A DNA stretch of 64,000 nt, taken from Cliona cf. orientalis. Lineage: Eukaryota > Porifera > Demospongiae > Clionaida > Clionaidae. Below the pieces are notes generated by a model. That model made no database searches and was not told where the DNA came from. It saw only the letters and a program-made list of their open reading frames with translations. The DNA is taken from contig OZ005689.1 of NCBI GenBank assembly GCA_963930775.1, forward strand, positions 4,402,001 to 4,466,000, written 5' to 3'. Both the position numbers and the translations under genes were made by a program. Shown piece after piece: positions 46,201-57,800 of the stretch (its first letter is position 1; every line of letters starts with the position of its first letter).

Positions 46201-48827
46201 TATATAAGGGTCTGTGGTGCTCTAGTATACTTCGACTGCTATTCGAATAAATACGGTATAAGATACTCAACATAATTATTGATTTTCAAATCTTGGAAAG
46301 GTTCCTGAATTTTCTTATGATCACCTCATAGATTGTACTATAGCTTTTGTCATAGATTATACCATAATTAGCTACCTCATAATAACCGAAAAATGAAATG
46401 CTTCTGTGCCAATGCATACGTTTAGATTGTACCAACAAATTTGTGGAGGTGAAGTATGATGAGTCCGCTTCTACCATCACCTGTACTTTCCTTGACCTAC
46501 CAGAAAGTACAGTATCTGTCAGATCATGCCAAATTCGATATGGAGGTTGTTTATCCGATCTAGCTGAATTATCACGTGACAGTACTACTACTACAAATGA
46601 AGTTGTATTGAATGTGCGATTGACTGAACCAGGTCAAGAGTACTGCTACCTTGTTACAGCAAGCAATGGATTGGATATGATCATGGTGGAGGGTAGAATT
46701 AGTAAGTGTATTTGTGCATACAGACTCAGTTTGCTAGTATGTGAAGGGCTGCTTGGCTCTTAATAGTATTATTGTATTGAGTGACAAAATATTTGCTAAA
46801 AGTAAGCCTGGGATTCTATTTCTGGAGACCCAGCATACAAAATGGCTGGCCGTGATTCTTCTAACAGTGTGGCACTGTGCAAACGATGATATAATTGATA
46901 TAATACTTTTGAATCCGGCTTGGTTTCTTTGTCACTGAGCCACAGTTGCAAAGAAACTGAAAATTAATAGTACAGGCTAGAAGAATGCCCGAGTAAGCCA
47001 TCAGCTGGATGACAGCTTGCTATCACTGAGAATAGTTGGCTGAGCTTCTCGATGTTTTGGCTATGTACTTAATCACCATAGGTAGACTGGCTAGTCAACC
47101 ATGAAAATAAAGGAAATGAGCACCCCACAAAAATATACAGTATTGATTTTCCATTCCTGCATGCATGTGCATGCTCCATGTATAATATGTGTGTGCATAG
47201 TTATATACTCAAAAAGTAAGTGTATAGTGGATGTGATACGTTATCCGTACAAATCTTGTTTGTGTATTTTTTGGCACTGCCATCCCTACTTCATCCTTTA
47301 ATTTTATTCAATTGTTTTTATACCTGTTACCGCTGTTCTTTTTTTAGTGCCCTCAGGGCCTGGTAGTTCATGATTGTCATTAATTATCATCAATGCCACC
47401 TGGCTGACTAATCTCGTGGGGACAGAGGCTCGGCCAGGAGCGCATAATTGAAAAAAAAGGGAAGGGGGAGGGAGCGTGAAACGACCACGCATTTGATTAA
47501 AATCCCAGTTTTTACCCACGCTAGTCGTGTTACTAAATTTAGCATGTTTATTTTAAGACGAAGGCAGAGAAGCTTGGAGTTTCGACTTGTACAGCTAGAT
47601 GACAAGGCTTTGGGAGCCTTCCCGTGGATCTGAGATCGTGTCGAAGCTTACCGAAGGTCCAAAGAACAGACTTAAAGCTTTTGATGGAGTTTTGAGATCG
47701 TCTATAAGTTGTTCTAGCCGCGCCGGTTCAGCCATTCGCGTCGATCGGCCAGAAACGATGCTTGATGGTCAGTTCTAGTAGCTTTGATGACTCTAAGCTC
47801 TCTTTCAAGGGAGCCAAGGGTCGAGGCTATGCTAGAAGAACGATCAAACATCGTTTCTGGCTGATCGACGCGAATGGCTGAACCGGCGCGGCTAGAACAA
47901 CTTACAGACGATCTCAAAACTCCACCAAAAGCTTCAAGTCTGTTCTTTGGACCTTCGGTAAGCTTCGACACGATCTCAGATCCACGGGAAGGCTCCCAAA
48001 GCCTTGTCATCTGGCTGTACAAGTCGCTTCTCTGCCTTCGTCTTAAAATAAACGTGCTAAATTTAGTAACACGACTAGCGTGGGTAAAAACTGGGATTTT
48101 AATCAAATGCGTGGTCGTTTCACGCTCCCTCCCCCTTCCCTTTTTTTCAATTATGCGCTCCTGGCTCGGCATGAGACTATATTCATTGTTTAATATTAAA
48201 AATTTAATGCATAGAACTAGCTACAATTTCAAATTTTTTTTCTACACCCAACCGTGCTCCAACAATAATACAATATTATTATAGGGAAGCAAGTACACCA
48301 CTTATTCAGCAAGTTTGTGTGATATCTTAGCCTTTGAGTCAGGCAGCTATAGCTATGTACCCCTAACACACCGTGAGTTCAAACTTGAATACTCCTGTGA
48401 GTGCAAACCCAGACAGTCTTTTGATAGGTAGCTAGGACCAAAGGGGTAGGAAGCAATAAACAAGTGGAGGGGCGACGCAGAATAGGTTGGGGCCGAAGGC
48501 CCCTGCTTGCAGCTCTTCTAGGGGGGTCTGGGGGCATGCTCCCCCAGAAAATTTTGAGATTTTAGGTATTACCAGATGCTTTCTGAGGCATTTTGGGGAC
48601 TAAAATTTGAACTGTGTAATTAGGCTCGTTCAGGCAGAAAGAAAATTTACCTCAACAATGCATGATAGCTATAAAATACACAAAGGAAAATTTGGTATAT
48701 ATTTGATGATGAAAACTTTTGAATTTGCACTTTTAATTACACAAGCCATTATGAATTCCTAAATTAGCTAATTAGTATCAGACTCAAACTCAAAAAGTGG
48801 AGGGGCTATGCCCCCTCCTAGAAAAGT

Positions 48828-48868
<41 letters not shown>

Positions 48869-51800
48869 GATTGGCCCCCCCCCCCCTGCTCCTACCCCTC
48901 TGACCTGGACATCTTCTTTTGCATCACACGCTATTGAACATGCATCAGTGGGATTCTCGAGACAGCTCAGGTAACCAGCATCTAGATTGATCTACGAATG
49001 AAGCCACCCCCCTCGTTATCTTAATCCTGATGCTGGCTGACCGGCAAACTTGCAAGAAGGCTGTTTAGTGCCAAGTCATTCTGTGAAGAATCCAGAGTTA
49101 TAAGCAAGAGTTCTTAGTTCTTCTAAAAACCACATAGAAACTAGCCATCATGATAACTTGATAAGTGAGTAATGCAGATGGTAATTATTGCCATTCAGAT
49201 AATGCGTATGCATGACCGTGATGCGATACCCGGTAATTAAGAATCAGCAAGCATACCGAAAACATGGAGTGGTAAAACTGCCATTGATCTAGTACATAAA
49301 AGAAATCTACGTTGCATTCAGAAGTAGTTAACTTCTTCCTATAGCCGTCATTATAGAGATCTCTCCACTGCTAGGCTATTTGCATAGGTGCACTAACTCA
49401 AAGATGCTTAATAATACTGCATGGCAAGAGAAGCTTCATTGCATGTATGTAGCTAGTATTGAGTATTGCAGTAATTATTATTTGTTTGTTTCAGGCACTA
49501 GTACTGCTGGTGGTCTTCCTGTTGTTACAATCACTATTGTAGCCATAATATTATTTATCATGGTAGTTGCAATCATTATCACGACAACTTTCGTACTTTA
49601 TTTCAAGTTATGGAAGAAGAGCGACTATCATAGTAAGGCCTGTCTGCTGAAACATGAAGCTACTAATTTTGTATTATGCTTTGTAATAGGTATGGGAGTA
49701 CCTGAAGAATATCTTGGACATGTTCCTCTCAATACTCTTAATACTGCTGCACATTCTGAGGACAACAAATCTGCTGAAAAGCAGAGAATTGACAATCGTT
49801 TTAATCTAAAGAGAATAAATTTGGATGATATTGTCTTTTTTAAACTGAAAACTAGCTATCCTATTGAACTTAAAACCCTTGTGGAAGGTGCCTTAAAGCC
49901 AAGGAAGTTTGAAAGGGGATGTGCCTTTTATGAATTTTTATACAAGGAAGATATATCTGACGTTCAAGAAATTGTATTTGTGAATGTATGTGATGTTATA
50001 GTAATATTTTGTTTTGCATGTGTAATGGTTGATTGTATTGTATCATATAGGAAGATGGTGAATATTTTTTTCCTGACATTGGCAAGGACAAACTACATGT
50101 TGAAAAACTCATTGGTGAAGACTTATTGCCACCAAAGTTTGAGGGTTACAGAGTATTTGTTCAGAGTACAGGATCAGGAAGGCGGTACATACCAAAGGAG
50201 AGTATGGCATTATACAAGGTAGCATTGAAAGATTTCTCTGAGTTACTTTCATCTAATCGTTTCATATAGCATTTTGTGCGAATAAAAAAGCATCCATTAA
50301 TTCATGTCGATGCATCAAAACTTGCACTAAGAAGGGTTCCCAATGACTGTACACTGAAAAAGTTCTGTGAAAATTGTAAACCCAGAGCTAACATAAATGC
50401 TGTATATATTGAGCTTGATGTCATTGAGGATGTTGGCAATATACTTGATGTGATGCTGTTGCATAAGGTTGTTGTGAGGCTTTGGCAGGAGATGCTGGAT
50501 GTAATATTAGCTGCATTTTTTATCTAGGCCACGGACAGGGTATTCACTGGAACGTCTGCTTTGAATATGGTGAAGGAACACTATGATAAACATCAGTTAA
50601 AAAAAATCGATGATAGGCACTGGAGAATGTATGTATTTAAAGAATTCGGAGAAATGTACCAGATGAGGAAGGATATGTATATCTTGTATGAGATTCAATT
50701 TGAGGTTTGTTACATAACCTGCTTCCAATCTATGCAATTAACTACGTTGGTATTATGTATACCACTAGACCCTACACATGCATGTATTAAATTACCATAG
50801 AATCCCGCAATTATGCCCCCTCATCAATAGCTAGACCCCTGCACTTTCAGCCCAATTTGCTACACATAGCTAAGCCAGCAGTTTTGTCACATGTATAAGC
50901 TCCTCCTCTCCTCTAACTGTGAAATGTAGAAGTTAGAGTCCAAGAGCCAGTAAAAGCAGAAGCTAGAGCTAGCGTACTAGCCATTTGTGTGTATATTGTC
51001 TTTTTTTTTAAATTCTGCCCATCATACAGCCAGAGAAAGCGCAGAGTTTGGCTCCCACGTGGCATTTGTCGGTTGATTATGGTCATAAAGTGGAATTGTT
51101 ACGATCCCGCGTGTAAGTGCCCTCAAGCTCCCTGGTTTTACCCAACGCTGCCATGCAGAAGAGGGAGGATAATTACGGGATTCTATATTATTACATGCAG
51201 TGGCTGGGACTTAGTATAATTAACAATCTTATTGCCCATTGTTCATATTTACTGCAGGTACAAAGAGAGGAGTGGCCTCTCCTAGATATAAAACTACCAC
51301 TCATTTGTGCTGATGGTACACCATTTATCCAAGAAAGAATTGAGAAAGCTTGTACCCTTGAAGCTTTTCGTGATAAGTATGATTTGGATACCGATGTTCA
51401 TAATGTGTTAGTGGAGTCGTCACGATTTTCTGAAAGTGACTTGGAGAGTGCCCAAATATTTGATATCATTATAGAGGACCTGGTTAGTTATCTACTTCAT
51501 CCTTGTATCTTAGGTAACGGGGGTAAATTCTAAGTGATAAAATCGCTTGTCTTATGAGAATATAGGTGACCAATGTGTATTAATGCACTACTCATATAGC
51601 AACAAGACCACTGATTCGTACAGTGCTATATACTATGGAGAGTGGCTAAGGGAGCCATTGTTTATACATGCAGGTGCAAAAAGCGGGCACGCTAAGTACT
51701 ACTACTCAGCAAAAATCTATTTAATTTAGTTATCGCTTATCACGTACCAGTATAGTGTGTGCACATGCATAGCTATATAGCCAATAATAGCTAGCTACTA

Positions 51801-54800
51801 CACTGGCTAGATGAAGTTTTAGAACTAGGTGGTATTCCCTTCAAGAAGCTACTTCAGTACTGACACAAAGGAAAGAAATAGTCCGGAAATGCAGTTTACC
51901 AATGGCAGCTACTGTGCCACGAAATTCATATCGTGGGGTGCTCTACTCTACTTCACGTTCGGAGTATGATGGCACATGGAGGTCTGTTCTTTGTCATACC
52001 TGTCAGTAGTCCGGTAGCAATATTCAAGCAGAGCGAGAATGTCGCCATTGCACACTTAGTTGGAGCTGCTTGCTATGGGGGGTGTGGCCTTTGCAACCGC
52101 TTCCATCTGCGCATGCGCACGGTACTAATGGGCAATCTTGCCCAGGCAGGATACTGTTTGTGTATGAACTACGTCTCTATGTTTTGTGAGCATGTACTGT
52201 TAATAGATGATCATCACATGCATACTAGCCACATTTTCCCATGATTGTGACATTAAACATACTTGTTGCTATGAGTAGGATATACGTATAACATGTCACC
52301 ACCCTCGGGATTGGGTGCATGGTTAATCCTGGGTGACCATGGTATAACTCTAAATTTATTATCATAAAGTGACAATTCATCGTTTTGGCCTTAGCACTCT
52401 ACACACACTTAACTGAAGGGGCTTAGGTATGGTTAGTGCGGCAGTAGTCACTAAAAGTATCATAGATACTGGTTATAAAAGTGCATGTGATTATAATCAA
52501 AACTTGACTAAAATACAAAGCATGGACTTAATTAAAACATGGTAGGTGGACACCTAACATGCCTATAGGCGACCTTGATGGATACTTAGCACAATGCATT
52601 AATGTGTTAATTAAGAATTTGAGCCCATATCTATGGTATGCAGGCTTGAGAACAGAAATTGTTCCATAAGGGTTATGATAACATTTAGTATGATGAAGAA
52701 ATAGGCATGCATAGATTAATATTTTCAACATTAGTTACCATTTGCTATATTTATCACCAACCTATAATTTCAACAACTGTGCTTATTAATTAATTTTTAG
52801 TATTCCTCATTATCGGATACACATGCAGTGTTTCAACATTAAGTGGAGGCATGTACTTAATGCAAAGATTAAATAAAATTAATGTGGTTTCAGCATTATG
52901 ATTCTGATAATTAAGGTGTTTTTCCAAATGAATAATAGCAAGTATAGTGTTATTAATTACAGATGAATGAAAATACATTCTATACGTGCCGTGCTATTTG
53001 GAGTATTATCAAAGTTTACATCAAGGAGAAACACAGATGGAGAGTGTACATACTGAGGGAAATGGGACCAACGTTTATGCTACCGATTGATATTTGGGTT
53101 TTATATCGGGTGAGTTAATATTTATAAACCAAAAAACGAGAAAGAAGCCCGGATCAGCATGCTAGTATGCTTTTTGGAGTGCTCTACAGATGGCTCGATC
53201 GATGGACAAGACTGCCAGCCAACTTTTGATGCCTCACGCTCTTGAATCTCATACAGTGCCAGTGAGTTGACTGCCATGATCCAATGATGATCGTTCTCAG
53301 AGATTCAAGAGCGCCAGGCATCAAAAAGTTGGCTGCCGGGCAGTCTTGTCCATCGATAGAGCCATCTGTAGAGCACTCCAAAAAGCCTACTAGCATGCTG
53401 ATACGGGCTTCTTTCTCATTTTTCCTTTTTTTGGACTCTCATACTTGGACACACTGGACACTGAACGCGTCATCAGTGTCCACACGTGATCAAAGCCTCC
53501 CTGGCTCTCCCCCTTCCTTCTCACAGAAAATCATTTCGCGTAAATATAATCGCGTGTATAAAATAAAGAGGAAGGGGAGAGCCTGGGAATGAGGCTACTC
53601 TGATGCCTTCTCGATTGATCAGATGCCCGAGGAATTTGACTCGGTCTCTTCCGAATTCACATTTGCCTGAATTCAAGAGTTACCTCATATAGCTGCAGCA
53701 GCTTCTTACCTCTTCATCACGGCTTGTAGGCGGGCATCATACTCCATTTGGTTGGTTCCGTACACCAACACATCGTCCATCTGGCAAAGGACTCCTCCTG
53801 GCCCTTCCAGGATAACGTTGATATGATGTTGGAACAAGTTGGGTGCACTAGATATCCCGAAGGGAAGTTTGTTAAAATAGTACCTGCCGAAGGGCGTGAT
53901 AAAAGTCGTGAGGGGCCATGATTCTTTGTCTAGGGGGATTTTCCAAAGTCTGCTGTTTGCATCAAGTTTTGAGAAGATCTTTGCCCCAAGGCTTGAGCTA
54001 TCATCTTATCCACCTTTAGGATGGGGTACAGTATGCTTTCGTTGAGCGGCTTTAAGTCGACACAATTGCGAACGGCTCCAGAGCACTTCGGTACGACTAC
54101 CATTGGTGTGCACCAGGGAGTAGGTTCTTGGGTAGGGGAAATTACTCTCATAGCTTCCATTCGGGTAAGCTCTCCGTTCACCTTCTCACGGAGGAGGATG
54201 GGTACATTTAAGGGTGAAAAAGGCGTAAGAAACGGCTCCTTCTTTCAACTTATTTGGTACTCATCTCCCATGTTGCCCAGACCTGAAAACACTTTGGGAA
54301 ATTCCAGTCGCATGTTTCCTCCTATATCAACACTGTTCACTCGGTAGAAGAGGTGGATGGAGATAATTGCTGAAGTCCTAGTAAGTTATTCCGTAGTCCA
54401 CATATGACAAATACGGCTTGTTGCAAGGTGTTGCTCTGGTGTTCCAGGGTAGCTGTGAACTGATCGAAGACATTGAGTATCTATCTTGCCGGACCGAACA
54501 AGACATTGGATGGCTGTTTCAGTTTAGGTTGGCCCAGCCTCTTGTACATCTCTGAGATAGCAGTAACCTCTTCTCCTGTATTTAATTTAATGGAGGTTTC
54601 CACCATACTGAGGAGTAATTTGGTCATCCACAGAGATCCTGGGTTCGCTCTCACAGTTCCCAGGAATGCTGTGTCCAAGTTGAGCTCATTGGTATTAACA
54701 GTGGCTACTGTCTTAGAGAAGCATTGGCTGCTGTATAGTCCCTCGTAATTACAGATGGCATCTTTAGCTAGACACCTGACTCCCTTATCATATTTCTGTT

Positions 54801-57800
54801 TGCCACATCTCATACATGTTTGCTTTGTTGCAGGTGCTGTGGTACTACTGGTGCCTCCTTTAGCTGATAATGATCGATCTCCCAGTGTGAGTTCTCCTCG
54901 TTTGAGGTTTCTTTGGTAGGGTGATACCTTTGACCTGATCAACAACTATGGATGTTTGTTTACTACCATCGCTTTTGCAGCTGCTGCTATGCTCAGATAC
55001 TGTGACAGCTTCTCGTTTGGCGCACCTTCTTCTTGGCCTTTTTGAGGGTCAAATCATGCAGGTACTCAGACAGAACAGCATCCCTGATGTCCACAATGAT
55101 GCGGTCTTGTAGCATCCAAGCTTTTTTTAAGTGCTCCATACTTGCAGAAGTCTACAAGACGATAGAGAGCAGTGATATACTGTTCCATTGAATCTTCTTT
55201 GAGCTGGTGACATTCTTCTTCACTTGGAAGAAGGTATCGAATTTCTCGAGAACCATTGCATACTTTTTCTTGCCTTCTGCTATGATACTGGTGGAGGCGA
55301 GGACATCGTCAGCTTCCTCGCTGAGGCAGTACAGCAGTGTATTAACTTGCCTCGGCTCGTCCTCTTTGGCAAGTCCCGAAGCAACCCAAAATTGCTCAAA
55401 CTGCTTCTTCCATTTAGGCCAATTTTCTGACGGCTTGAAGTCAAATGGTTCGGGCGTTCTTATAGTTGTAAGTTCGCTAGAGCCATACCCGCCACCTGCC
55501 ACCATGTGGTGGTTCTTAATATTGACTTCTTAAGAATTTAAAATTAAAGGATGAAGTAGGGATGGTAGGACGAAAAATTACATAAAAAAGATTTGTAGGG
55601 ATAATCACATCAACTATATATCCCTACACTTGCTTTTCTCAATTATCATGCGTGCATGCACCTAATTTGTTGTTGACGTCAACAATGTAATACTCTTGGG
55701 TCAAATTATTTTGACATTCTATTTTTACTAGTGATGAATGTCGGGTTACCGGTTAGTTTAATATCTGTATAATTAAAGCTACTCAAAAAGCAAGCGTAGG
55801 GATGTATTTGATGTGATTATCCCTACAAATCTTATTTGTGTAATTTTTGGTCCTACCATCCCTACTTCATCCTTTAAGTTTCAATTCTTTTTATACTTGT
55901 TACTGTTACCTTTTTATTGCACTCTGGGCAACTAATGATTCGTAATAATGTTTTGCAATTATACCACCTTGCATGGTTTGTCCATTAGACTATCAACTTC
56001 ATTGTCAATGGTTAAAACTACCATGATCAGATTCAGTCTCGGTGTATTTCCATTGTCACCGGCCATGCATCTTGTACCAGTCTATGATGTGTTACTTTAT
56101 GTATGTGAGTGCATGTGTATGCTGTGTCTCATAATTATTATAGCTAGTATGTTCAGGAGAACCGGGCAACTTTTAAAGCTCGAGTCAGTTCCTGCATCAG
56201 CATCAAAAGGTTGGCCTAGTACCGGCATACATTTTGATTTCAGGTTATGGGACTATCAGAAGACCCCGGAGTGCATGGCAACACTGGTAGTACTGACCAA
56301 GAACAATCTGGTACCATGAAGGCTAATATTAAATTTTGTACATTCAACTTCCACAATCATAATAATACAAAGGTCCTGTAATTAATTTCATTTCACAGAG
56401 GTCCGAATAACAACAATAATACAAAATTTAAGAGGGTTGAACACACGTCAAAAATTCTGAAATATGTTGAAATGAGGATCCCTGCAGATAGTGGCAGCAG
56501 CAGGAGAGCTGTTTTACACAACCTACCTCAGGACAACTCTTGAAACGACTGCGTATAGCTCATAATATAGCTAGTTGTTTCAACCAGTGCTTGGCTCAAA
56601 ACCCTTCGCTCAAAACCCTTGGCTCAAAACCCTTCGCACCGACGTTGCTGACACGTACCGTCGACTCGAGTTGACCGCCTGTTCTGTCAGCCATGTTGGA
56701 ATTCGCCCATACAAAATCCCCATAGTGTAAATTAACTTCCGGGTGCGTGATTCACTTCCGCGCGAATAAGAAATTTTATAGTAATAATATTCTGTGCCAT
56801 AATTATTTTCTTCACCTAAGACCTTCTTTGAACTTGTCTATGTGGTGCAGTTCATCCTAGTAACCAGCACTTTGTTCTATTCTATGTAGGCAAAAGCAAG
56901 TCAATTTAGTGACACCAGCTTGATGCCAATTGTCTCAGAACGATTTCATATAGTAACCCCCTCTAAAAGTTGTACATTGGATGAATTTAGAAACAAACAA
57001 CCTCAAAAGTGCAATATTTTCCTTGAGTTTGGTTACCTGCAGAACGATAAGAACATGATTGATGTTGTCTTGATGGAAGAGGTAAATTAAACCAAAGATA
57101 AAGAGTGATTATAATTCAATGTGAAGTTCATATTGTGATATGTCCAAACCTATTGCTTACTGTTTGTATAGGCTACAGAGAAGTTGTATTCTGGTCTTTA
57201 TGCACGTGATTTATTAAAAAAACACTTTAGTGGTGCCAAAGTGCTAGATGATGTCAAATGGAAGGTATTTGTCTTCTGCAAATTTAAATCAAGTTTGCGG
57301 CTTACCAGTACGACTCAAGTATTATGCCAGGTAATTATTACTGCTGTTACATGTAAATTATATTGTAATCCTTACAGAAATTATTACATATACATAGTTA
57401 TATACCTTTAGTTAAGCCAAGCTCTCATATATAGCCCTCTTGCTGTCACCTGACCCTCTACGATAGCAAGTGCACAACTCATCTAGACTAAGTGTGTTTG
57501 TTTTCTAAAGGGTGACTGTCATTGAATTAGCAGTTGCTTGATGATCTTTTTTTTTCCCTCTCCCAACAGAATGCACAAAGGACACATGAGGCTAATACAA
57601 TGCATGTACCCTATTTTGCACTAACGTTTGGATTTAGATCTGGTTTTGAATGCTATTAGGGTCCATCTGAAGGAATTTAGAGCACTTATGCTTGATAAAA
57701 TTTAAAGTACTGTTCATTCCCAGGCCCTCTTCCCATAAAACTGAGCATATTATGTTAAGTTTTTTTATAATACTAGGATTGTGGCCTGCTGGCTCAAGAA

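Noticed and set aside
47714-48284. Two overlapping long open frames on opposite strands (152 and 136 codons)
   Set aside because: They are mirror images produced by a near-perfect inverted repeat.
51933-52244. 103-codon plus-strand frame
   Set aside because: Non-ATG start, no recognisable domain, in an intron of receptor D; composition like surrounding non-coding DNA.
55207-55533. 108-codon plus-strand frame
   Set aside because: Antisense shadow of the Gypsy gag fragment.
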